NCBI GenBank assembly: GCA_015521275.1
Contig: WAOJ01000141.1
Span: 1 to 5,824 of the forward strand
DNA from: Desulfurococcales archaeon
Lineage (GTDB): Archaea; Thermoproteota; Thermoprotei_A; Sulfolobales; Ignicoccaceae
Length of the DNA: 5,824 nt
Direction: 5' to 3'
The notes under the pieces were generated by a model. That model was not told the origin of the DNA and made no database searches. It saw only the letters and a list, made by a program, of their open reading frames with translations. Shown piece after piece: positions 1 to 5,824 of this stretch; positions within the stretch are counted from its first letter, which is position 1, and the number at the start of each line of letters is the position of its first letter. Both the position numbers and the translations under genes were made by a program.

Positions 1-25
1 GCTCGGAGATGTGTATAAGAGACAG
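1..25 (+). other. Nextera/Tn5 sequencing adapter remnant (not genomic)
   Basis: Positions 7-25 are exactly the 19-bp Tn5 mosaic end AGATGTGTATAAGAGACAG, and positions 1-6 (GCTCGG) are the adjoining end of the Illumina Nextera read-2 adapter. This is seen directly in the sequence; the identity of the adapter is established knowledge. Real DNA begins at about base 26. When translated, the adapter gives the false N-terminus MCIRDS on the first protein, a peptide that appears in public databases through the same contamination. The contig edge is therefore an untrimmed library fragment end. Confidence 0.97.
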
Positions 26-1925
26 CCCCTCAGCAGTAGACCCCTATAACGGCGCGGCCACTGGCGTTGGAGGCATAGTGAGAGACATATTGAGTTCTGG
101 AGCCAAGCCCATAGCCCTTTTGGACGATTTAATTTTTGGAGACATAAGGGAAGACTTGGTTAAGTGGCACGTCAGAGGAGTGGTAAAGGGCATATCTGAC
201 TACGGGAACAGGATAGGCGTCCCGACCGTAGGAGGGGAAACGTGGTTCGACCCAGACTTTACCAGAAACCCCATGGTTTCGGCAGCCTGTATTGGCGTAT
301 GTCCAAAGGACAAACTTATAAACGGTAAGCCGAAGTCTGGCGACTTAATAGTAATCGCTGGCAACTACACCGGAAAGGACGGTCTCCTCGGAAGTTCCTT
401 CGCCTCTAAGAACTTGGACGAGAGTGCTCAAGAGGAGTACGCGGCCATCCAAGTCCCGGACCCGCTAATGGAGAAGTTATTAATAGACTCGATATTGGAA
501 GCTAGAGACAAGGGGTTACTGGTCTTTGTTAAGGATCTGGGCGGAGGGGGTCTTGCAACTGCTGTCAGCGAAGTGGCCGCGATGTTTGACCTAGGGGCCT
601 TGGTAGAGTTAGACAAACTACACCTAAGGGAGCCCATGGAAGCTTGGGAAATCATAGCTTCAGAGAGCCAAGAGAGGATGATGTTGATCGTTAGACCCGA
701 GGATTTAGAGGAACTCAAGAGAGTATTGGAAAAGTATGACGTGCCTTACAGTGTAATAGGGCGCTTCACGGATACCAAGAGGATAGAGGTTTACTTCAAG
801 GGAGAAAAGGTAGCGGACCTCCCAGCAAGGTTTTTGGCTGAAGGTCCAGAGCTGGATAGGCCTTACAAGAGGCCCTCGTGGCACCTAGAGCTGGAGAACG
901 TCCCAGAACTCCCAGAAGTTGACCTAACGGAAGCATTGAAGAAAGTCCTCTCGTCGCCAAACGTCGCCTCCAAGAGGTGGATCTACGAGCAATATGACCA
1001 CGAGGTCCAAATAAGGACCGTCATAAAGCCCGGGGAAGGGGACTCGGCGGTACTGAGGCTCCTTGAGGATTATCCAAAGGGCATAGCGGTTACTACTGAT
1101 TCTAATCCCAGGTACACCTTCTTGGACCCCTTACTGGGCGCTGCGTCAGTATTCCTCGAAGCCTATAGGAACGTCGTAGCCGTCGGAGGTAAGCCTTTGG
1201 CTGCGGTTGACCAAATAGATGCGGGCAACCCCGAAAAGCCGGACCGCTTCTGGTTCTTCGTCCGCATGGTTGACGGCTTGGCTTGGGTGGAGAGGGAAAC
1301 CTACGTACCGATAGTCGGAGGAAAGGTCAGCTTTTACAACGAAGACGAGGTGACTGGAAAGCAAATAAAGCCAACTGTCATGATAACTATGATAGGGAAG
1401 GTGGAGAACGTATTCAACGCGAAGAGAGCAATTTCCCGGGAAGGGGACTACCTAGTCTTAGTTGGAGAGACCTTCCCAGAGCTCGGAGGGAGTGAGTACC
1501 TCTGGAGCGTTCACAACAAGGTCCTCGGCAAACCTCCCATGCCGAGGCCCAGGACCGAGGTTAGGACTGCGGAGAAGGTACTGGAAGCGTTACCGTTCGT
1601 AACTGGAGCACACGACGTCGGCGTAGGAGGCCTAGCGGTTGCCGTAGCTGAGATAGCTGGTGACTTGGGCGCCAGCGTTGACATAAGGAGGGTTCCCGGC
1701 AAGTGGGAGAGACCTGCAGAAGCTCTATTCTCGGAAACCGGAGCTAGGTACTTGCTCTCAGTTCCAGAGGAGAACTTATCAAAGGTGCTCAAGGTGACGG
1801 GTGGAAGCGTAATAGGCAAGGTGGGAGGCGGGAGCTTGGAAGTGAGGAGCGGAGAGCGCGTGTTAGCGAAAGTGGATGATTATTACGAATTACTAAAGAC
1901 TGGGTTTGAGAAGTGGCTGGACTAA
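26..1925 (+). CDS. purL: Phosphoribosylformylglycinamidine synthase subunit PurL, 5'-truncated
   Basis: PurL makes FGAM from FGAR, ATP and ammonia delivered by PurQ (with PurS) in cytoplasmic purine synthesis. About 632 genuine residues are present. They open with [16 protein letters not shown], which normally follows the ESHNH catalytic stretch. Base 26 (C) fits the last base of that His codon (CAC), so the cut falls just inside the active site and the N-terminal portion before HNHPS is missing. Both PurM-like halves are visible. The first has [18 protein letters not shown] at 535-588 and [12 protein letters not shown] at 657-692. The second has [18 protein letters not shown] at 1092-1145, the [12 protein letters not shown] block near 1225-1260 and [17 protein letters not shown] at 1608-1658. 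The last lacks the acidic residue usual in the HD(V/L)S(D/E)GGL pattern. The gene ends in TAA overlapping the convergent ligase gene. The true start and promoter lie outside the window. Identity is secure; only the N-terminus is unknown. Confidence 0.97.
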
Positions 1926-2986
1926 TCTAAGGGCGTGTGGCCGCTCTTCAGCATACCTTCTATTACGTCGGGCGTCCTCTTGTACTTCCTAACCCTGACC
2001 ACAGTCCAACCGTCCTCAACCTCTTTTTCCAATATAGAGATTTTTATCCCCAATGCTCTTGCATACCTCAAGTATTCTTCTAAGTCCTCCTCGCTGGGGA
2101 ACCTCAAGGTAAACTCCTCGTGGATAGGGTTGCCCTCGGCAACCGCCTTAACGGCTTTTACTGACGGAGAGAGTATCGCCTTTCCCAACCACAGAGCCCT
2201 CTCCTCGAAGGCCCTTCCTTCGAGTCTCTCCTCATATACTTTGAACATCTCCCTAACTATCCTCGGGAACAAGTAATCCTTACCCTCATCAAAGGGATAG
2301 AGCATTCCTTGCTCTATGTCCCCTATGTTGGTAAAACTACCCGTATACTTCGCGGGCTCCCTCTTGTAGTTTGGATCCTTCATGACCACGCCTTCTCTGC
2401 CCTCTACGTCAAACCTGTCTATAATCTCCTTGATCTTTTGTGGTGCCTCCTCTGGTTCGAAGGTGCCTAACAGTCTCACGCTCTTCAAGCCATAGCGTTT
2501 CACGAGCTCGTGGCGCTCGTAGACGGGCATTTGCTTCCACCCTTTACCCTCCCTTACGAAGATGTCGAAGATGAAGTAACCGAACTTTGGTTCCTCCGGA
2601 TATTCGACCCTCACGTACGGGTTCTCAGTCCCCACGACCTCACCAGCTACAACACTTCCGGGCGGTAAAGTCTTGAGTAAGTCTTTCAACTCTTCACCCA
2701 CTTCTTCTCTCAATCTAGCATTGGTGTAGGGGCACAAGTAGCCTCCTCTGGTCACGGCGAAGAGTTCATTCCCCACCAATACAGTCCTTACGTTGTAACC
2801 GTTCATCTTCTCCTCAACGCTCACACCATCTGGGAAGTACTCCGGAACTTTGCTTAACAAGACCAACCTCTTTATTGAGGGATATCCAGGGACGAGCTTG
2901 GCGTCTCCGTTGTAATATATGATTACGCTGCCCTTGCCGTATCCTCCTTTCTTCAGGGGAACGTAGCGGGCGCCCTTGTATTCCAT
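1922..2986 (-). CDS. ATP-dependent RNA ligase, Rnl3 family (Pab1020/MthRnl type)
   Basis: The 354-residue protein belongs to the covalent nucleotidyltransferase superfamily, which seals RNA ends by way of ligase-AMP and RNA-adenylate intermediates. Visible motifs in order: motif [11 protein letters not shown] with the AMP-accepting lysine at residue 60; the conserved acidic residue in VAGEVVG (about 113-119); FGYFIFDIF (135-143); motif IV REGVVMK (197-203); and motif V around K213 in PAKYTG. The C-terminal 120 residues match the helical dimerisation part expected of archaeal Rnl3. From memory, the archaeal homologues are about 380 residues with the lysine near 92-97, so the N-terminal lead here looks roughly 30 residues shorter. 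An in-frame TAG 15 bases upstream of the ATG rules out a longer start, so the short N-terminus appears real. Pab1020 is reported to circularise RNA; the natural substrate here is unknown. It follows lysS by 50 bases on the same strand and has its own TATA-like box. Confidence 0.92.
   Translation of the reverse strand: MEYKGARYVPLKKGGYGKGSVIIYYNGDAKLVPGYPSIKRLVLLSKVPEYFPDGVSVEEKMNGYNVRTVLVGNELFAVTRGGYLCPYTNARLREEVGEELKDLLKTLPPGSVVAGEVVGTENPYVRVEYPEEPKFGYFIFDIFVREGKGWKQMPVYERHELVKRYGLKSVRLLGTFEPEEAPQKIKEIIDRFDVEGREGVVMKDPNYKREPAKYTGSFTNIGDIEQGMLYPFDEGKDYLFPRIVREMFKVYEERLEGRAFEERALWLGKAILSPSVKAVKAVAEGNPIHEEFTLRFPSEEDLEEYLRYARALGIKISILEKEVEDGWTVVRVRKYKRTPDVIEGMLKSGHTPLD
2024..2045 (+). terminator. 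Possible U-tract terminator for purL
   Basis: Two runs of five T lie on the + strand at 2024-2028 and 2041-2045, about 100-120 bases after the purL stop and inside the 3' part of the oppositely oriented ligase gene. Archaeal RNA polymerase can terminate at such U-tracts without a hairpin (established knowledge). There is no intergenic space after purL, so termination must occur within the ligase gene. Assigning these runs as the terminator is inference, and the T-runs may simply be antisense to lysine and isoleucine codons. Confidence 0.25.
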
Positions 2987-3013
2987 TCTCCTTCCCGAAG
3001 GCTATGTATTAAA
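2987..3013 (-). promoter_or_regulatory. Promoter and start region of the RNA ligase gene
   Basis: On the minus strand a TATA-like box TTTAATAC (3013-3006) spans -27 to -20 from the ATG. With the usual archaeal spacing of about 25 bases from the box, transcription would begin at or next to the ATG, giving a leaderless or nearly leaderless mRNA. An AAGGAG sequence sits just one base before the ATG, too close for ordinary Shine-Dalgarno use. It lies in the small inverted repeat CCTTCGGGAAGG (3001-2990), which could hide it in a read-through transcript from lysS. The sequence elements are seen directly; the transcription start is inference. Confidence 0.45.
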
Positions 3014-3036
3014 GGGATTGAAACGTTGGGGCCCTG

Positions 3037-4479
3037 TCATGAAGTGGACTTATCCATCTTCTTAAGAATTATCTGGGTATGAGTTGACTGTATGCCCTTT
3101 ATGCCCCTTATGCTATCTAGGATTGTGTTGAGGACTTTGTGGTCGGGAGCCTCTATCTTAACCATTAGGTCGTAGTCCCCAGTAACCTCGGCTATCTCCC
3201 TTACACCGTCAATCATGCTTATTTTTCTTGCAACTGAAGAAGTGAACACGTTACTATCAACCTTTATCCAAGCTATAGCCTCTATGTTCTCGGTGGCTCT
3301 AGGCCTTAATGCCTTTCCAGTGACCTTCTCAGCTATGGATACCAACGTATCGTCCGTGAGTACCCTTAAGTTGCTCTTCTTTATCTCTTCCAGTATCTTC
3401 ATCAAGGTATCGTCGTCAACCCTTATTCCGAGCTTCTCTAACTTAGCCTTGACTGCCTTCTTACCGGTGTACTTGTCTATTACGTAGTCCCTACTCCTCC
3501 CAATCATCTCGGGCGGGAAGGGCTCGTAGGTCCTAGGGTCAGCTAGTATTCCGGCGACGTGAACGCCGGCCTTGTGGAGGAAGGCGTAGTCGCCTATTAC
3601 GGGCATGTTATAAGGTACCTCTATGCCGGAGTACCTCTCCACAAGCCTTGTTATTTCCATTATCTTGCTTAAGTTTACTAATTCGACGTCGAAGTGGACC
3701 TTCACAGCAACCGCGAAGAGCTGGAGCGGGACTATTCCTACCCTCTCTCCCAAGCCGTTGACGGTTACGTGAACGGCCGTGGCACCTCCCATGACTGCCC
3801 CGAAGGCGGTAGCCAAGGCCATGCCCAAGTCGTTGTGTGCGTGTATGTCATATTCCACATTTGGTACGGCTTTAACCATATGCTCAAAGAACTTCTGAGC
3901 CGTCCAAGGGGTGAGTACACCAACGGTATCGGCCAAGCTAACCCTGTCTGCGCCGGCATCTCTAGCAGTCTTCACGACTTGCTCTAAGTACTCCAAGTCA
4001 GCCCTTGAGGCGTCCTCAGCGGTGAACCTAACTTTTACGCCGTAGCTCTTCGCATACTCGACCATCTCCCCTATTATGCTGAGGGCCTCCTCCCTGGTCT
4101 TCCTATGTTTGGCCCTCAAGTGTATGTCGCTGACGCCGTAGAATATCGCTATCCTGTCCGCCTCCGTCTCCGCTGCCTTGTCTATGTCGCTCTTTACGGC
4201 TCGGCTGTGGGCTATTACCTCAGCCCTTATCTCGCCTTCCTTCTTCATCCAAGCTATCCTCCTAACGGCTTCGAATACGTCGGGAGCCACTGCTGGATGA
4301 CCGGCCTCTATCATGTGGACGCCCATCTCGTCTAGCTTCTTAGCAATTTCCAGCTTCTGGTCTATTGTGAAGCTCACGCCCGGGGTTTGCTCCCCTTCCC
4401 TCAGCGTCGCGTCCAATATCTTTACTCTCTCAAACTTGGGCCTGTAAGACTTCAATATCTCAGAGAATGGCGTCGCCAT
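3037..4479 (-). CDS. lysS: Homocitrate synthase-like DRE-TIM enzyme with C-terminal RAM domain
   Basis: The 480-residue enzyme belongs to the isopropylmalate/homocitrate/citramalate synthase family, which condenses acetyl-CoA with a 2-oxoacid. The TIM barrel starts with LDATLREGEQTPG (residues 22-34, metal Asp23 and catalytic Arg27). Next come HSRAVK (91-96), FTAEDASR (152-159), the metal-binding HAHND (213-217), VNGLGERVG (240-248), FLHKAGVH (300-307) and GRSRDYVIDKYTGK (327-340). Residues about 398-475 (including TGDYDLMVKIEAPD) form an Lrp/AsnC-type RAM ligand-binding domain in place of the LeuA dimer domain. That architecture, and the overall wording of the sequence, resemble the Sulfolobus homocitrate synthase as I remember it, hence the lysine (alpha-aminoadipate) assignment. 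2-Isopropylmalate or citramalate synthase remain alternatives. The ATG is fixed by an in-frame TGA 18 bases upstream. The gene is divergent from a LeuD/LysU-type subunit. The RAM domain probably senses an amino acid end product (inference). Confidence 0.85.
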   Translation of the reverse strand: MATPFSEILKSYRPKFERVKILDATLREGEQTPGVSFTIDQKLEIAKKLDEMGVHMIEAGHPAVAPDVFEAVRRIAWMKKEGEIRAEVIAHSRAVKSDIDKAAETEADRIAIFYGVSDIHLRAKHRKTREEALSIIGEMVEYAKSYGVKVRFTAEDASRADLEYLEQVVKTARDAGADRVSLADTVGVLTPWTAQKFFEHMVKAVPNVEYDIHAHNDLGMALATAFGAVMGGATAVHVTVNGLGERVGIVPLQLFAVAVKVHFDVELVNLSKIMEITRLVERYSGIEVPYNMPVIGDYAFLHKAGVHVAGILADPRTYEPFPPEMIGRSRDYVIDKYTGKKAVKAKLEKLGIRVDDDTLMKILEEIKKSNLRVLTDDTLVSIAEKVTGKALRPRATENIEAIAWIKVDSNVFTSSVARKISMIDGVREIAEVTGDYDLMVKIEAPDHKVLNTILDSIRGIKGIQSTHTQIILKKMDKSTS

Positions 4480-4484
4480 TTGCC

Positions 4485-4518
4485 TTAACCGCGACGCTCA
4501 CAGAAAGTGGGAATATAA
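4485..4518 (-). promoter_or_regulatory. lysS promoter with GAGCGTC and GGTTAA leader elements
   Basis: Reading on the minus strand, a TATA-like TTATATT (4518-4512) is preceded by a purine-rich GGAACC that could act as a BRE. It is followed by GAGCGTC (4499-4493), two bases, GGTTAA (4490-4485) and then five bases before the ATG at 4479. A start site about 25 bases from the TATA centre falls on the first G of GGTTAA, giving an 11-base leader. The same two words precede the divergent leuD-like gene. The motifs are seen directly; the start site and any regulatory role are inference. Confidence 0.5.
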
Positions 4519-4527
4519 CGGTTCCTT

Positions 4528-4569
4528 GTTAACTATTTTTAACTTCGCGTAGGAGCGTCTGGGGGTTAA
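4528..4569 (+). promoter_or_regulatory. leuD-side promoter with matching GAGCGTC and GGTTAA elements
   Basis: A TATA-like CTATTTTTAA lies at 4533-4542, inside the inverted repeat GTTAA-N6-TTAAC (4528-4543). It is followed by GAGCGTC (4553-4559), four bases, GGTTAA (4564-4569) and then five bases before the TTG start. The geometry mirrors the lysS side: roughly 18 bases between the centres of the TATA box and GAGCGTC in both. The GGGGGT at 4561-4566 could also pair weakly with the 16S 3' end (with one G-U pair) as a ribosome-binding site, if the transcript starts far enough upstream. Positions are seen directly; function is inferred. Confidence 0.45.
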
Positions 4570-4574
4570 AGCTC

Positions 4575-5099
4575 TTGGTCGGCAAAGTTAGGGCTAAGGC
4601 CGTTAAGCTGGGCGACAACATAGACACGGACGTCATAATACCTGGGAGGTACCTCATCTACACGGATCCCGAGACCCTGGGCAAGCACGCGCTAGAGCCT
4701 ATAATTCCGAACTTCTATGAGATGAGCAAGAAAATGGGAGGAGTAATAATCGTTGGCGGGAGGAACTTCGGAATGGGGAGTTCTAGGGAGCAAGCCGTGG
4801 TGGCCCTCAAGGGAGCTGGAGTCAAAGCCGTAGTCGCCGAGAGCTTCGCGAGAATATTCTATAGGAACTGCATAAACCAAGGCCTACCAGCAGTCGCCGT
4901 CAAAGGCATAAGTGAAGTAGTTGAGGAAGGAGATGAGGTTGAGGTTGACCTAGAAAACGGTTACGTGAGGGTCTATGATAGCGAGGGGAACTTAAAGAAA
5001 GAATTCGAGGTACCCAAGTTACCCCCGACCATGTTAGAAATCCTAGAGAGTGGTGGCCTAGTGAACTACCTAAAGAGGAAGTTATCGGTGGCGAAATGA
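4575..5099 (+). CDS. leuD: 3-isopropylmalate dehydratase / homoaconitase small subunit
   Basis: The 174-residue swivelling subunit of an aconitase-family hydro-lyase pairs with a large iron-sulfur subunit (LeuC/LysT type, not in this window). It isomerises 2-isopropylmalate (leucine) and/or homocitrate (lysine). Diagnostic features are [15 protein letters not shown] (residues 13-27), [11 protein letters not shown] (64-74) and the closing [13 protein letters not shown] near 154-167; the length is normal for the family. The specificity loop reads YLIY (26-29). As I recall, YL(V/M)Y-like loops mark isopropylmalate enzymes while methanogen homoaconitase has YLRT, so the loop favours leucine while the divergent homocitrate synthase favours lysine. 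A dual role is possible. The start is TTG: no ATG or GTG exists in frame between it and the upstream TAA at 4530. All arginines are AGG/AGA. The stop overlaps the next gene by 4 bases, implying co-transcription. Confidence 0.9.
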   Translation: MVGKVRAKAVKLGDNIDTDVIIPGRYLIYTDPETLGKHALEPIIPNFYEMSKKMGGVIIVGGRNFGMGSSREQAVVALKGAGVKAVVAESFARIFYRNCINQGLPAVAVKGISEVVEEGDEVEVDLENGYVRVYDSEGNLKKEFEVPKLPPTMLEILESGGLVNYLKRKLSVAK

Positions 5100-5824
5100 T
5101 GAAGGCAGTAACGTTTAGGGGAGACGTAGAGATAACCGAGGTTCCAATACCACCCATACCAAAAGACTACGTCTTAGTGAAGGTGGTACAAGCAACAGTG
5201 GGACCGCTGGAGAGGGGGTTGAGTAAGGGCCTCATCTGGGTTCAACCAGAGAGGATATTGGGACTGGAAGGTTACGGTGTGCTCTACGAACTAGGCGTAG
5301 ATATAGAAGACTTGGAAGTTAACGAAGAAGTTGCCATAAACAGTTACTTAGAAGAGGAAAAGATATTGGGCGTTCACCTAAATGGGACCCTAGCCGAGTT
5401 CGTCTCCGTGCCCAAGGAGGCAGTGGAGAGGTTGCCTACCTCTTTGCCAGAACACACGAAAACTTTGGCCTCAGTGGGAGCCCTAGCGCTTTCCCTGTCT
5501 GAAATGATATCTGACAAGAAGACGCTCTTGGTAGGAGCAGGTATAACTAACGTAGTGACCTCCTTCCTGTTGTCATGGGAAGTCCCCTTACTGCCTTGGA
5601 GCAAAGAACCTCCGATCGATGTAAACTACTTCCCGACGACGGCGTCAGCATGCACACAAGAGTGGGACGTTGTAGTAGTCTCAGTCCTAGAGGCCAGTGC
5701 AGTCGACACGGCCACGATGTGCGTTAAGGAAGGGGGGACGATAATCCTTCACCCGCTTGTGAACTATTCCAAGCATGTTTTCACAGGCAAGAGGGTCAAC
5801 ATCGTGGTACCCAAACCGAAATCA
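5096..5824 (+). CDS. Divergent zinc-less MDR (alcohol dehydrogenase-like) protein, 3'-truncated
   Basis: An open frame of 243 codons runs to the window edge without a stop; it is too incomplete to show a C-terminus. The fold is recognisable as a medium-chain dehydrogenase/reductase. An N-terminal GroES-like part begins [18 protein letters not shown], then ILGLEGYGVLYELG (54-67) stands in for the usual LGHEGAGVV, and LNGTLAEFVSVP (95-106) for GAFAEYVVVP. A Rossmann part has KKTLLVGAGITN (141-152), DVVVVSV (191-197) and CVKEGGTIILHP (209-220). The catalytic-zinc Cys position is V35, the GHE His is L57, the four-Cys structural zinc lobe is absent, and the third glycine of GxGxxG is Asn152. It starts at ATG 5096 (or the adjacent ATG 5099), overlapping the leuD stop as ATGA, with GGTGG at 5087-5091 as a likely ribosome-binding site. 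Substrate and activity are unknown; it may be non-catalytic. Operon position hints at a link to amino-acid synthesis (inference). Confidence 0.75.
   Translation, partial: MMKAVTFRGDVEITEVPIPPIPKDYVLVKVVQATVGPLERGLSKGLIWVQPERILGLEGYGVLYELGVDIEDLEVNEEVAINSYLEEEKILGVHLNGTLAEFVSVPKEAVERLPTSLPEHTKTLASVGALALSLSEMISDKKTLLVGAGITNVVTSFLLSWEVPLLPWSKEPPIDVNYFPTTASACTQEWDVVVVSVLEASAVDTATMCVKEGGTIILHPLVNYSKHVFTGKRVNIVVPKPKS

Noticed and set aside
9..26. ATG at base 9 as the start of the first protein (MCIRDS...)
   Set aside because: It lies inside the Nextera adapter; the reading frame is open only because the adapter happens to be in phase with purL.
428..718. 96-residue reading frame on the minus strand
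   Set aside because: It is antisense to the conserved first half of purL; its composition is serine-rich and shadow-like, with no recognisable domain.
1511..1819. 102-residue reading frame on the minus strand
   Set aside because: It mirrors conserved purL codons and has no ribosome site or domain; it is a shadow.
1935..2276. 113-residue reading frame on the plus strand
   Set aside because: It is antisense to the ligase C-terminal region, which has clear family motifs; the serine/leucine-rich product looks like a shadow.
3694..3987. 97-residue plus-strand and 64-residue minus-strand frames within lysS
   Set aside because: Both overlap the HAHND and VNGLGER catalytic region of the synthase in other frames and show no family resemblance.
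4493..4559. GACGCTC/GAGCGTC as the arms of a long hairpin
   Set aside because: The 7-base arms are 53 bases apart and lie on both sides of two promoters, so no single short transcript would contain both; reading them as one element per gene fits better.
5374..5604. 76-residue and neighbouring (4900-5157) minus-strand frames at the right end
   Set aside because: The plus strand carries leuD and a coupled MDR-like gene across the same bases, with recognisable motifs; the minus frames have none.
1..5824. tRNA, rRNA, CRISPR array, insertion sequence or defence island
   Set aside because: No tRNA-like cloverleaf, regularly spaced repeats, terminal inverted repeats or transposase motifs were found; the window is almost wholly coding for metabolic and RNA-ligase genes.

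Overview
The window is a metagenome-style contig from a thermophilic archaeon, most likely a member of the Thermoproteota (crenarchaeal) lineages. The basis is the gene content and codon use. There is an archaeal Rnl3-type RNA ligase and a homocitrate synthase carrying a C-terminal RAM domain, as I recall from Sulfolobales enzymes. Arginine is written almost only as AGG/AGA (all eight arginines of the leuD-like gene), ATA is common for isoleucine, one gene starts with TTG, and the promoters look like TATA boxes with very short leaders. The exact genus cannot be read from the sequence. The first 25 bases are not genomic: they match the Illumina Nextera transposase adapter (read-2 tail plus the 19-bp Tn5 mosaic end), so the apparent N-terminus of the first reading frame is artificial.

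Layout. Bases 26-1925 (+) are purL, the large FGAM synthase subunit of purine synthesis, cut at its 5' end at the catalytic HNHPS motif. It converges with, and overlaps by 4 bases, an ATP-dependent RNA ligase of the Rnl3 (Pab1020/MthRnl) family at 1922-2986 (-). Upstream of the ligase, in the same direction, lies a homocitrate synthase-like DRE-TIM enzyme (lysS) at 3037-4479 (-). A 95-bp divergent promoter region (4480-4574) separates it from a leuD/lysU-type aconitase-family small subunit at 4575-5099 (+). That gene overlaps by 4 bases (ATGA) a divergent MDR (alcohol dehydrogenase-like) protein at 5096, which runs off the right edge. No stretch above 300 bases lacks a gene, and no tRNA, rRNA, IS element or CRISPR array was seen.

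How the genes fit. Homocitrate synthase makes homocitrate from acetyl-CoA and 2-oxoglutarate. A LeuD/LysU-type subunit with its large partner (not in the window) would isomerise homocitrate to homoisocitrate in the alpha-aminoadipate lysine pathway, and/or 2-isopropylmalate in leucine synthesis. Their divergent arrangement, with a matched pair of leader motifs (GAGCGTC, a short gap, GGTTAA, 5 nt, start codon) in front of both genes, suggests co-regulation. This is the most interesting non-coding signal here. The second is the MDR-like protein, which has lost its zinc ligands and part of its nucleotide-binding glycine motif. I do not see a clearly undescribed multi-gene system; most of the window is ordinary metabolism.
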